DNA from: Gorsachius magnificus
Lineage: Eukaryota; Chordata; Aves; Pelecaniformes; Ardeidae
DNA length: 64,000 nucleotides
NCBI GenBank assembly: GCA_034008185.1
Contig: CM067082.1
Location: forward strand, 53,403,586-53,467,585
Direction of reading: 5' to 3'
The position numbers and the translations under genes were made by a program. A model generated the notes under the pieces. The model was given only the letters and a program-made list of their open reading frames with translations, searched no databases and was not told where the DNA came from. Shown here piece after piece: positions 13,035 through 24,355 of this stretch; within the stretch, counting starts at the first letter, position 1, and each line of letters opens with the position of its first letter.

Positions 13035-16000
13035 TCTGGACATGTATAATCCAGAATTTACTTGAACAGGCCTTTATTTATTTTACTCCAACCCCACCCC
13101 CCCACCCCTCCCCTGCATTTTAAAGCTTGAATCATTATTTTCTGGCAAAGCTGAATCTATGGATGTTTCCTCTTCTCTGTGTCTAGCTATAACTCTGAGA
13201 ATGGTACATGCAGGAATAGAAAACAGAAGCAACACTAAAAGAGAAAAGTCTTGTCTCCAAATTGTTAAAGGCGTATTTCCCAGCTTGTCTAGGATCAAAG
13301 CTCTCCTATGTGGGACAGAAATCCACACATTATTTACTGCAATAATGATGTAGCTGTAAAGGCAATCATCAATGATACATAGGTCAAATGCATCTCCGGG
13401 GTATGTGAGTTTTGATGAGGGAAGCCTACTTTCCCCAGCACTCGCTCTGTAAGGACCCTGCACCAGCTCCCCAGTGGGAGGGTCGGTTGGTGTTGCTGGT
13501 TGGCATTGCTGGTTGGCAAAACCTGGCAGTCAATCCCTGCCTGGATGCTCACCATGTGAGCACAATGGGGCATCTGATACATCCATGGGGATTTGTCTTC
13601 CTTGGGCTTGAGCAGAGGTGAGACACCACCCTTTACTGCAGCTCATGTTTGTGGGAACAGAAAGTTGTCCTTTCCTTAGTATTACATCACTACCTGTATG
13701 TGGCAGTAAGTCCACATTTCTGTGTTCTCAGTGTCTTGAAGGGTATTTTACGGATCTCTCTCCTGCAACTCATGGCTTCTTCCCAAACTGAAGAGCTCCT
13801 CTCTGTGTCTGCTTTTCAGGTCAGAGAGCCAGCTGCAATGCTCACTCAGGATCCCTCTTAGTACAAACATACTCAATGTATCCATATAGCTTTTGGAGTC
13901 TCACTGGCTCCCCTTAAACATTATGGTTGTACAAGCTAACATTAAAACTACAGATTATTTACTCTGCCCCTCAATCTTGAGATTTGACGTTACCTCACTT
14001 CTTTGGCCAGAACAACCATAAACCCTGATGGGCCACCACTGCAACGCACCAATGGGCAGAATGGGGGCAAGTTGTGTCTGACCTGACTATAGCTTCACAC
14101 ACCCCGAAGCTTTTTCCTGACCTCCTCAGCACTCACTGGTTATGTTGAATTCAGAAAGGAACAATGGAGGTAGATCTGTGGCAAGAAATGGTGCTGAGGA
14201 CCACACGTCAACGTGATGTGCTTTTCAAGGATTTTCCTTTTGGCTCTAGCCTGGTCCGGTGGCTTGAATGCCCATTTGTGGCTGGGGTACATTAGGTGCC
14301 CTGCTGGAGGGCGTCTCTGGGGTTACCTCACCTCAAAGGAATCCAGTCCAGGTGCTCAGCTGCTGCGTCACTGTGAGGAGAGTAGTGATCTTTGAGCAAT
14401 TCCTGGCTTGAACTAAAACGCTGATGCAAATGCACTATAGGCTGTACATGAACAACTCCTCTGAGTTGTCAGAATGAGCTTTTGGTTTTGCCGCATACGT
14501 TGCTATGACTCAGTGATGCTTTTATTTTGTGTGTCCTACTTTTACTTTTCTGGTATTCGTCCTCACAGGCAGGAAGGCTGTATTTATTTGCTTCTCAGAG
14601 ACAATGCAGGCTGAGAAGGAAAGCACATGCCATCTTAATTCTTGTTCCCTTTTTAAAGCTGAAAATAGTTGAGTGCTTGTTCTGTGTGGAGGAAAACAAA
14701 CAATGTTTAACAACCAAATAGAAGTTAGCAAGAAATGTTGTAAGAAGTGCTTTGTTGCACTGGCAAAGCTCCCTTTATAAAAGCATCCTCTTTCCAAATA
14801 TTTAACATGATCTGGCCAGTTTATGTTTTGTTACAGATTGATAATAAATTTTCTAGTAGAGGAGAGGTGGTACGTGGGGAAAAAGATGGGGATTGCCTAC
14901 TATTCTATGGATTTACTTTTAAAAAGAGATCTGCTCTTTCTGTAGATCACAAAAACATTTCCAAAACATTTCTCTAGAGATTTCACTGCTTCTGAACCAT
15001 TTTCCAGATTTAAAAATCAACCCTTCCCCCCCTAAAATCATTCTTGTTTTTTGTATCTTATGTCCCGGATGTACTGCTGTAAACTGCAAAGCATCTAGCA
15101 TGTTTGGAAGTAAGGTCAGCAGCATCTTTGTCAGCACCGTGGAGCTCTGTCATCCATCAGTAAATCTAGCAGTAAGGAGACTTTGCAGGACTCAGATGCT
15201 TCTCTTCAGCCTGCTGCGCTGGGCGTCTGTCACATGGCCCATTAATGGCAAGATGTTGACACTCTGTCATTTTTCACAAAGTTGTAAGTGAGTTATGAGC
15301 CAAAAGCAGATAAAAAGACAAATTAACTCCTGCAGCATGTAGCACTCTGCCCATGATCCCTGCCCAGAGGCAAGACTGGAACAATGTTTCCAAAAAATAC
15401 TCATTATCATTCAGATTTCCCAACGCAGCAGTTTTGAAGTGTGGTTGCATAATATTTGTGCAATGTTGTGTTAGGAGAAGGACTTGTCACAGACCTGAGA
15501 CCTCAATTTGGAAAAATAATGGTATTGCATGTTTGATTAATGCTCTTCTCTGATACCGGTCAATGGCAGTGCAGTAGGAGAAGCGTGGGCTTCCTCAATC
15601 TGCCAACAACAAGGTCTTTCAGGCTTGCCAAGAAAACTGCTATTGTTTGCGCCCAGGCCCCAGTCTTGCAAGCTGTTCTGTGCGGGTGGACCTCAGTGCT
15701 TTGCAGAGTCCTGGTGACTTTGTTGACTACAGCAAAATGGAGAATTCCACAGAAGGAACACGGTAAATCCCTGATTGCTTGGAAAATGGGCTTCAGATCC
15801 CTCTGAAGAGCAGCTCAGCCCACTTGTATGCAAATGGAGTTATTGCTACAGGAACTGGATTCGATGTTCTTTTAAAAAAGGCATCTCTGCAGAGCTAGAA
15901 TATGCATTTTATACATATTTACATTGTAAGCTGGAAATTCAAGGAAGGATGTGATGGAAGGATGAATTTCTTAGCAGATTCTGCCATGTCAGAATCACAC

Positions 16001-17856
16001 AATATGTGTGTCCTGCTTGATAGGCAAAGCTTAAATTGGCAAGATGAGCAGAGCTCAGTATGTCTTCCATACAGTTGCTATTTCTATGAGCAGAATAAAT
16101 TGTCTGTGTGTCTGAGGAGCCTGCATCATGGGTCAGGAGCCCTGTACGCTACTTAGCACAATGTGGACACAGAAAGGAGAATTAAGAGCTGTACTGAGGC
16201 TGGCTTTTGTTTTTTTAAGACTAACATGTCCAAGAAAGACGGAAACAGAGTTTGACTCTGGCACCTGGCATTTGGGTACATGTTGGTGTTTGGGTGCTTG
16301 CTGGAGTCTGGGTAAGCACTGGCATCCCCAGGCTTTGGACAGCCTGGCAAGCTCAGGGGTGGTGTGAAGCCTCTGAGGATGCTAAGCCCTGGTACCCCAC
16401 TTCCCATGGGACAGGATTGGACAAGAAACACACTTCTGTCTCCTGGCATGTCCCTTTTCTGTCTCTCAGGGTCAGGCAGAAACCATCTGGACAGCAGATC
16501 AGTCGTAGCACCTGAGACTGTTATCAAGTCTTGTTATCCAAAGTTTGTTTGTGTTGAAGCTCTATAGAGCATCCAGAAGAAGAATTATATTAAAATAAAC
16601 CCCCAACTTGCTCTGTCCCAGGCTTCAGAGGGATATTTTTCCATTCTCATATGAATTGGATGCGTAATTTTTTTCTTTATTCATATTACCTAATGTAATT
16701 AATTAATGATTCTTCTAAACAGACATTGTAAATAGTGAATGGAAGGTGATGGCCAGGTTTGCTCCAAAATACGTATTTTTTAAAGCTAAGATTTGAGAAA
16801 AGAAAGGAAAAGAAACATTCCTAGAACTGAGGAGAAGAACAGGTGGAATATCATGCCTGCAAACATGTACATTTCTCTGCCCTATTTGCCAACCAACTAT
16901 TACAAGAAAATGTGGAAAATTATAATCACTACAAATACACTACAAACAATTGTGAAAGCAACTTGGTTTTATTTCCTCAAACCATAACTGGAAAAATATG
17001 TATTAAAACATAGGCTAGTCTCCATCTACAGAGCTCTAAAATGAATTCTCTCCAGATTTTTTTATGTTTGATATATTTCCCATTTGTATTAATCAGATTC
17101 AATTATTTAGAACTAAGTCTTTAAGTTCTGTTAATATAAACTTACCAGTCCCCATGCTGTAAATTAAATTTTTATTTTATTTCTATATATGCTTTCTCTC
17201 TTACTTTAATGCCAAAGGTTTCTCTCTTGTCTAATGGCTATAATGAAAGCTTTTACTGCTAAATTAAAATAAAATGAGTTAATGGGTACCCAGTGCCTTG
17301 TTCTAGTTAAAATGTGCATCAATTTGCAATGACCACAGCTTTGGGATTGTAGTATGTGTTTTATCTTAGGCAAAGTGTAGTGAGCAGTGTGAAATTTAGC
17401 TTTGGAAGTGCCTAATCTGCTTGCCTGTAAACCTATTTATAGTTTATTTCACTTACTAATAGCCTTACAGCAATTTAACAAGTCACATTGAAATTTTCCA
17501 TGGTAGATTGCTTCAGATTGATTTTTTACACTGTTACTGAAAATGGGTTAGACATTCAGAGAATGAGATTAAGTGAAAAATGGATAATTTACATTATTAA
17601 AAATTTGCTCTTTTAGCATGTGAAATAGCAGTAGATTTTTCCAAAGGAATACACCTATGGTCAAGTGACTTCTACTATTCCCATGAATATCCACTCAGGT
17701 ATGAAGGAAATAAAATTCTTAGATAGAGGAGGGCAGATTTAATTTTAGATGTGTTATTTTAAAACTAAAGATAATGCTGATTTCCAGACCTTTGACTGTT
17801 TCTAAATTCCTAGTTCTCCTTATTACAACAATTTATGTGAAACTGAAGTGTGGATG
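13035..17856. other. Gene-less stretch between solo LTR and ERVL
   Basis: No exon or mobile element is recognisable. There is a short imperfect direct repeat of TTGCTGGTTGGCA near 13492-13518. The part from 16620 to 17780 is very AT-rich and dense in TAAT/ATTA and AATTAATTAAT words, compatible with a conserved regulatory block or simply AT-rich DNA. A fragment at about 15640-15710 (CCAGGCCCCAGTCTTGCAAG) resembles an old repeat, but too weakly to name. Confidence 0.6.
13091..13114 (-). other. G-quadruplex motif (minus strand)
   Basis: The plus strand has C tracts of 4, 7, 4 and 4 separated by single bases. The minus strand therefore carries four G tracts with one-base loops, a strong intramolecular G-quadruplex motif. 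It starts 57 bases after the end of the solo LTR. Confidence 0.7.
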
Positions 17857-17990
17857 TGTTATGGTTTAACCTCAGTTGGCAACTAAGTACCACCCAGCTG
17901 CTTGCACACCCTCCCCGCCTGACCCCTTGGTGGGATGGGGGAGAAGACTGGAAAAAAAAAAGTAAAACCTGTGAGTTGAGATAAAGGCAG

Positions 17991-17996
17991 TTTAAT
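17991..17996 (-). promoter_or_regulatory. LTR poly(A) signal ATTAAA
   Basis: ATTAAA on the minus strand, about 150 bases downstream of the TATA-like box and inside the LTR, is the expected position for the R-region polyadenylation signal. Confidence 0.55.
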
Positions 17997-18144
17997 AGGA
18001 GAGTAAAGGAAGAGAAAATAATAATAATAATGATAAAAGAATATACAGAACAAGTGACGCACAGTGCAATTGCTCACCACCCACTGACAGATGCCCAGCC
18101 TGTCCCCAAGCAGCGATTGCTGCCCCCTGGCCAGCTCCCCCCAG

Positions 18145-18150
18145 TTTATA
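18145..18150 (-). promoter_or_regulatory. LTR TATA box
   Basis: CATATAAACTGG on the minus strand, followed by a G-rich stretch, is the likely core promoter of the LTR. A CRE-like TGACATCA lies about 10 bases upstream of it in the element's sense. Any transcript would run on the minus strand away from the pol remnant, towards lower coordinates. Confidence 0.6.
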
Positions 18151-18409
18151 TGCTGAGCATGACATCATATGGTCTGGAATAGCCCTTTGGCCAGTTGGGG
18201 TCAGCTGTCCTGGCTGTGCCCCCTCCCAAGCTTCTTGTGCACCTGGCAGAGCAGGGGAAGCTGAAAAGTCCTTGACTGGTGTAAGCCCTGCTTAGCAACA
18301 ACTAAACCATCAGTGTGTTACCAACATTATTCCCATACTAAATCCAAAACACAGCGCTATGCCGGCTACTAGGAAGAAAATTAACTCTATCGCAGCCGAA
18401 ACCAGGACA

Positions 18410-18423
18410 ATCTCCATCCCTTA
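18410..18423 (-). other. Polypurine tract of the ERVL relic
   Basis: Directly inside the LTR, the minus strand reads AAGGGATGGAGAT. This purine-rich run is placed where plus-strand priming occurs in retroviruses. It confirms that the LTR at 17857-18409 is the 3' one. Confidence 0.65.
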
Positions 18424-18796
18424 TTCTATACTATGTCATGTCCAGGTCCTACACTTTCCAGTACATTCCAACTGATCACCACTGCTTTCCTTTCTTTTGA
18501 TATATATACACAGATATCCTTCCCTTAGTCTGTGGACCATCCCTCTAAAATGTCCAGTGGGTTCATTTAGTCCATGACTTCTGTCATAACAGTCTTTCAG
18601 AGCAGGAGAGATGCTGTGTGGTGTTGGATTGTTGCATGCTAAAGCCAGTTCTGGTTCCATCACTGCTGCACTTCGCTTGGGTTCATCAAAGTTAATTCTT
18701 CATTAATCTGTGTGATTCTTACTGTAATACTGTTCATATGGTATATAACAACCACAGAAGTGATGACATAGTATTATATAGCAATTAACATCATGA
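18424..18796 (-). other. Spacer between integrase and polypurine tract
   Basis: About 370 bases between the end of the integrase remnant and the polypurine tract. One minus frame (18436-18663, 75 codons) is open, but it matches nothing I recognise and shows no signal peptide or membrane segment, so I do not call an env. ERVL elements normally have none. Confidence 0.5.
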
Positions 18797-19736
18797 AATT
18801 CAGTTCATTGGCTATTCTCACCCAAAATCAAATCCCCTTGAGGTACACATTGGACTTCCCCCACCCTTCCGCATTACCTACCAAGTACTCCAAGTCCTTG
18901 AGCAAAAGCAATCCCACGAGTGGGTTTGCCTTTGCCCGAGACAGGAGTAACCCAGACTGTCTCCCCCACCATATTTGTTATGTGCACTACAGGGAATTTA
19001 TTCCCTTCTACAGTATGTAAAATTTTTGACTGGGCATGGCCAGCTCAACTGGCAAATACCCTAGTGTTGACTAACCAGGTGGCTTTTGCTAAATGTGTAT
19101 CTCAATGTTTGAATGTCCCAGCACCAATTGCTCTCAGTGTAGCCTTTACAGTGAATTGTATCATTTGGTTTTCCCAGAGGTTGGTGCATGACAGGGGATG
19201 TGATATACCCACTCCATGCCATGTTCTTTGGCCCAGGTGTCTATGAGGTTGTTTAGGAAACGAGTCCTGTTGTCTGACTCAATGCTTTCTGGGGTGCCAT
19301 GTTCCCATAGGACTTGCTTTTCAGGGCCCAGGATGGTGTTCCGGGTGGTGGCATGGGGCACAGGTTATGTTTTCAGCCATCTGATGGTTACTTCTACTAT
19401 TGTAAGCACATAGTTCTTGCCTTGGTGGGTTTGTGGGAGTGTGATATAATCAATCTTCCAGGCCTCCCCATATTTATATTTCAGTGATAGTCCTACATAC
19501 CAGAGAGGCTTTAACCACTTGGCTTGCTTGATCGCAGCGCATGTTTCACATTCATGGATAACCTGTGCAATAGCGTCTATGGATAAATCCACCCCTCGAT
19601 CACAAGTCTCTCTATACATTGCATCCCTTCTGTGGTGGCCTGAGGTGTCACAGGCCCACTGACCTACAAAGAATTCACCCTTATGTTGCCAGTCCAGATC
19701 CACCTGAGCCACTTCAATCTTAGCAGCCTGATCCAC
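18797..19736 (-). pseudogene. ERVL integrase remnant (end of pol)
   Basis: This part of pol would encode the enzyme that inserts viral DNA into the host genome. The frame 19736-19365 carries the N-terminal zinc-binding domain (SGHHRRD, then CETCAAIKQAK) and the start of the catalytic core (KIDYITLPQ with the first acidic residue). A stop codon at 19362-19364 interrupts it. The next segment (19361-19161) continues in the same frame and holds the second acidic residue in ESDNR, where a G is more usual than R. Below 19160 the frame is broken and the C-terminal domain is recognisable only in pieces down to about 18800. The copy is dead. It lies directly downstream of the RNase H remnant, separated from it by a single in-frame stop. 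Confidence 0.85.
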
Positions 19737-19747
19737 CTGCTGGTTGT

Positions 19748-20547
19748 TTTAATGTTCTTCAGCGGCCCAACTCTTGGGTACGTGAGCATCTACGTGATGT
19801 ACTTTTACAGCCAGGTTCTCTACCCGGGCAGCAATATCTTGCCATAATGCGGCAGCCCAGATGGGTTTGCCTCTGCGCTGCCAATTGCTTTGCTTCTGTT
19901 GCTGCAACCACCCCCACAAGGCATTTGCCACCATCCATGAGTCAGTATAGAGATAAAGTACTGGCCATTTTTGTCGTTCAGCAATATCTGAAGCCAGCTG
20001 GATGGCTTTCACTTCTGAAAACTGACTTGATTCACCTTCTCCTTCAGCAGTTTCCCTGACTTGCTGTATAGGACTCTGTACAGCAGTGTTCCACCTCCGA
20101 TGCTTTCCCACAAGACGATAGGACCCATCAGTGAATAGGGCATATTGCTTCTCATTTTCTGGCAGTTTATTATACAGTGGGGCCTCTTCAGCACGTGCCC
20201 TCCTCCTCTGGCAATATTCCCAAATCTTTGCCTTCTGGCCAGTCCACGATCACTTCCAAGATTCCTGAAAGATTGGGGTTTCCTATTTGAGTGTGATCAG
20301 TGTGACCCACATACTCCACGTAGCATCAGTTGCATGATGTGTAGAAGGGACCCTTGCTTTGAATATCTAGCCCAGCACTGGCAGTCAGGGTGCCAGGAGG
20401 AGCTGTGCTTCAGTACCAACCACTTCTAAAGCAGCTCGAACCCCTTCATATGCTGCAAATATCTCTTTTTCAGTTGGAGTATAATGGACCTTGGATCCTC
20501 TGTATCCCTGACTCCAAAACCCTACGGGCTGGCCTTGAGTCTCCCTG
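19748..20547 (-). pseudogene. ERVL connection/RNase H remnant (pol)
   Basis: This is the part of pol that removes the RNA strand during reverse transcription. All four acidic positions expected of a retroviral RNase H can be placed: D in TDGS (20127-20129), E in SEVKAIQLA, D in LYTDSWMVANAL, and D in HVDAHVPKS. The main open stretch runs 20132-19751 and ends in an in-frame TAA just before the integrase. Upstream, about 20547-20140, is the linker that normally joins reverse transcriptase to RNase H, interrupted by frameshifts. It abuts protease sequence at about 20550 instead of reverse transcriptase. The domain itself is well kept, but its context is broken. Confidence 0.85.
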
Positions 20548-20930
20548 GTGTTGTTCTTTGACCCTCAGCAACCCACAACAGAAGGGTCCTCTGAGAGACT
20601 GGGAGGTGGAAAGGTGTTTAATTTCCTTCACCTCCAAGGCAGCTATACCAAAGGCCCACTGGTACCCTTTTGGGTCTTGAAATACCCTCTCCTGAGGTAG
20701 TCTGTGCCAAGGATGCACAGAGCCTCTCGGCCACTCACAGTGCGGTGATTTTGCCTCTCATTCCCGGTTAGGCTCATTTCGGCCTCCAATACAGTCAGCT
20801 GTTGGGATCTCCCTGTCACTCCAGAAATACAAATGGGCTCTGCCCCTGTGGAGCTTGATGGCATTAGGGTGCACTGTGCACCTGTGTCCCCTAGAGCTTT
20901 ATACTTCTGTGGGTCTGATGTGCCAGTCCA
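20548..20930 (-). pseudogene. ERVL protease remnant (pol)
   Basis: This is a retroviral aspartic protease that would cut the gag-pol polyprotein. On the minus strand the catalytic triad DTGA lies at 20877-20888, followed by a beta-rich segment and the second family motif CILGTDYLRRG at about 20700. A frameshift near 20670-20700 moves the reading to the frame of 20718-20470, which carries on with DPKGYQWAFGIAALE. After about 55 residues of that frame the sequence jumps at about 20550 into the RT-RNase H linker. The reverse-transcriptase catalytic core (YxDD region) is not present anywhere in the relic. Confidence 0.8.
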
Positions 20931-20996
20931 TCAAACCCATACATTCCAGTAAACCCACTTGTCCCTTTCCTCCACCTGGCTGGAGGCAGGGCCCTT

Positions 20997-22045
20997 CTAG
21001 TCCTGGTCATAGTATTCATTACTCGCTTCTTGTAGACATGAGTTAGGAGTCCCTTCATTAAGATCAGAAGTAAGATCAGCCCTTCTACTCTGTCTGCGGA
21101 ACTTTCCAGTAGAAACACAAACAGCAATTTTCCTGGAAGAGACTCCTTTTGCGATTTTTCCTTGCAACTCATGTACCTGTGCCTCTAGGATTGAGGTAGA
21201 TTTTCTATCCCACTTCCTCATGTCCTCTCCATGGTCACGTAGGTAAACCCACAGTGTGGCCTGTGGTGTATACCTACTGTATCCTGCCTTTTGGGCAGAG
21301 GAACATTTACTCCTAATAGCTGAGATACTGTTTTGTACTGGTGGGGAGCAGGACATATCCTCTTTGAATCGTTGGAACTCCTGGGACAGTTTCTCGGCTG
21401 GCATGTCTGGCAGTTTCTCCACAGCTGATGTGCAGGCCTGTAGGGAGGAAGAGAGACTTTTTTTTTATATTGCTAGAGCTGGCCAGCCAATTCATCCACT
21501 GTTTGTCTGTCTCTGTCTTTTCCAGGTCATTACTGTCAATGAGTTGGCATATGATCATGATGGGCTCTGTACAAACTTCCACCACATGGGTCTTGTGCAC
21601 TTGACTTCATCTGGATCTTTGGATAACTGCTCATTGTCCAGGTCATCATAAATCACCTCCAGCATGGCTAATTCCCTCAGGTACTGGATACCTCTCTCCA
21701 TGGTGGTCCACTTGCCTGGGTGACATATAACATCTTTCTTGAAGGGATAACCTTCCTTCACACCTGACAGGAGTCGCCTCCAGAGGATGAGGACTTGTGC
21801 CACTCTTCCAATTGCTTTGTCAATGCCCTCTTCCCTAGAAATGGATCCCATCTGCCTGGCTTCCTTACCCTCTAATTCCAGGGTACTGGCCCTGTTATCC
21901 CAGCATTGGAGCAGCCAGGTGACAATGTGCTCACCTGGACAACAGCTGTAATCCTTTTGCTTATCTCGCAGCTCACTCAGGGATAGAGATCGGGTGTTAT
22001 TTTGTATGATACATGTAAGCAATTGCAGGGATGAATTCACCTTTC
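20997..22045 (-). pseudogene. ERVL gag remnant, 5'-truncated
   Basis: The minus frames 22040-21555, about 21600-21313 and 21422-20997 together form a gag-like polypeptide. The first and third are in the same frame. The middle stretch, about 150 bases, is readable only in another frame, so at least two frameshifts occurred. Visible pieces include CPGEHIVTWLLQCWDN near the start and KLSQEFQRFKEDM towards the end. The last part is charged and arginine/lysine-rich, and I see no CCHC zinc knuckle. The first visible codons follow directly on non-retroviral DNA, so the N-terminal part is lost. Its identity rests on its place upstream of the protease and on the general look of avian ERVL gag. Confidence 0.72.
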
Positions 22046-24336
22046 TAGTTTGGCATCACTTTCAGCAGGAATAGGTTTGAGCCCATTTATTCTCAACAAG
22101 TTTTAAAAGGACAGTGCAATATATTGCCACTAATACTCCATCAGCACTATTTGCAAGTAAAATATTGCACTTTTAGGAATTCTTTTTTGTATGAAATATG
22201 TATGGATAGCTTCTCTGTTATGTGCTGAAGCCTCTTAGCATGTAAAATAACTGTCCACAAATGATGGCTGTTCTTTTCAAGGTTTGGAAATTTGGTGAAG
22301 AAGGGTTGATGAGATTTGTGTGCTTCATGGTAACCTCATCTTTAGGCAAAGGAAGCAGACAGTACTGTGCACCCCTGTACTAAACTCAGGATGGTCCCTG
22401 TCACAGCCTCATGACTCCACACTACAGCATGTGTCCCCTGCATTTAGTGTCTGGGGTCTCCTGAGCAAGCTCTTGAGAAGCAGAAGATCAGCTGCAGGAG
22501 AAAGCAACAAAAGTTCAAAGCCTCTGGACCTAATCTTATCACTTGTACCTGCAAACATGAAGTTAACCAAATCAGATGCTCCTTCCGACAAATTTAGGAA
22601 GCCTCAGCTCCAGAAGATCACACACCTCCCCAGGTCCTCCCAGATCTTCCAGCTGCCACTGCAACATCCACCTTGCCCAGATGAGCCATCTAGTTTTACA
22701 CAACTCTGTATTATGCTCTGGTCTCTACTTGGATCGGACACATTTGGCAAAAGCTGAAGCTTATATTTATAGAGAAATTATTTGCAAATATACAAATCAG
22801 CTCAAATAAAGACTTGCAATGGTTCATTCAAATTCAGGCATTTATCCACAGACATTGGAGTTTGTTATAGAGCTGACTCTTTAGAGGCTTTTTGATGGGA
22901 AAAATACCAAGCTGATTTTTTTGCTTGAATTTATAGAAACACATGAGCATGTAGGTATATTTGTAATCTGTGGTCATTTTTTTCCTGTAAAAAAGGAGTT
23001 GGCAGGTATGCTGTAAACTCTCTAAAGAGCCTCTGTTCAAATGCGGTAAAAAGAACTTGTTCACTTGGACCTTAGGAAAATATTTGTATTAGCTAACAAA
23101 TGGCTCTTTGCTAACAAACACATCTAGCTGAATTATTTATTTAAATCTGGGAAAATAAGCATATTTCTTTGAGTAAATTATATATGAACTATCGTATTCA
23201 TTAGTCTACCAGTTATGTGGCTGGCTGACACATTATCTAACAATGTATTAGATGATTGCTTGATTGCTGTCCATCAGTGGATCAATACATTATTTACAAT
23301 ATGGGATTTTTTTTTGCATTATTTAGCCATAACTATTAGCAAATACATTGCTTAGTGAAGTCCCAGGACAATTTGCACCAAATGATATTTGACTGATTGT
23401 GTTGTGATGTCAAGATTGCTTTACACAGCAATACTGCAGGGTCCTTAAAAGTGTGGTCTGAATTTATTTTTGTTATCCTTTTCCTCCTCAGTTGGTAAGA
23501 CACACTTGCGTTTATGTGTTTATGTTTACACTTGTGTATATTTCCATATGAAAACAGAAGAATATGGCAGTGCTTGAGGAAGACAAATCAATGAAGCTCT
23601 CAAGATGAGCTGCAAATCTCTCTGTTGCAGGACACCCTCCCCCTTGCTTTTTGCATTAGAAGAAAATTAATTAAAACCAAAACCCTCAGACAAAATAAAT
23701 CTGCCAGATACCTTGTTATGGCCTTTTGACTTGCAGTAGAGATCAGATTTTGACTCCTAACAGAAAGTGACAGTGTCAGAAGAAGACCTAATTAAAGGCA
23801 GTGACACTTTTTTCACTTTTGAAGAGTTCTATAAAGTGTAATAACATTTTTTCCTTTTTTCTTCCCCTTATACACAGGAGGCAAGAGTGAGGCTTGACCT
23901 CCTGCCTGAATGCCTGCTGGCATTCGGCTCCACTCCCAGCAATTAGTAACTCCCTGCCTGGTGCCCTGTGCTCAAAGGAGAAAGTCATTGGAGACAGTCA
24001 TTTATCAGGTTTCGATAACTTCCCCTCTTCCCCACAGTGCCAGCGTTGCTCTGAGGCAAGGAGACCCAGGGACTGGTCTGGATCCAACCGGTACTGAGGG
24101 ATGGAGGCAAGGGATGTCTTTTCCAGGATATCCTCTTTACGCCCTGAGGGTCTGGTGCACTGCAGGGTGGTGAAATCACCGGGTCCATCTTCAGGAACGA
24201 ACTTGCTTACCAAGAGGTGTTGGAGAAAGTGTTACCAGTGGGTTCAGAAGTTGTTCAAGCATATTGATGCCCAGCAAACTCCGTGCTACTCAGTGTTTCC
24301 TCAGTTTTGATGGGCTCACCAGGTGGACTTCTTGGT

Positions 24337-24355
24337 GGGGTGGGAGGAGGGTGGG
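24337..24355 (+). other. G-quadruplex motif (plus strand)
   Basis: Four G tracts (4, 3, 3 and 3 bases) are separated by loops of 1, 4 and 1 bases. This meets the usual four-tract rule and stands in a locally GC-rich segment. Confidence 0.6.

Larger units (their letters stand above)
17857..18409 (-). repeat. 3' LTR of the ERVL relic
   Basis: On the minus strand the LTR begins TGTCCTGGTTTC and ends TTAAACCATAACA, so it has TG...CA ends and a short imperfect inverted terminal repeat. It holds a TATA-like TATAAA (18145-18150), a CRE-like TGACATCA on the plus strand near 18160, and an ATTAAA poly(A) signal (17991-17996). An (AAT)n run lies at about 18018-18032. The sequence resembles an LTR that is common in bird genomes. 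No second copy exists in the window, so the two-LTR age test is impossible. Confidence 0.85.
17857..22045 (-). mobile_element. Defective ERVL-type endogenous retrovirus
   Basis: The relic is read on the minus strand, from about 22045 down to 17857. The order is gag remnant, aspartic protease (DTG at 20880-20888), a deletion where the reverse transcriptase should be, RNase H (TDGS at 20121-20132), integrase (CETC zinc-finger cysteines and SDN), a purine-rich tract, and a 553-base 3' LTR. There is no env between pol and the LTR, as is usual for ERVL. The 5' LTR, primer-binding site and start of gag are absent. Frameshifts and in-frame stops break both gag and pol. The copy is therefore inactive: it lacks polymerase and one LTR, and its reading frames are broken. 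The assignment to ERVL rests on the gag and pol sequence style and the missing env, by recall. The upstream boundary is uncertain by about 40 bases. Confidence 0.88.

Noticed and set aside
15640..15710. MIR/L2-like fragment (CCAGGCCCCAGTCTTGCAAG)
   Set aside because: Only one short word agrees with the remembered pattern; the surroundings do not follow it.
18436..18663. Possible env of the ERVL relic
   Set aside because: There is no signal peptide, membrane segment or cysteine pattern, and ERVL elements normally lack env.
22024..22035. GGATG as target-site duplication partner of 17852-17856
   Set aside because: It lies inside the gag frame, not outside the element, and five bases match easily by chance.
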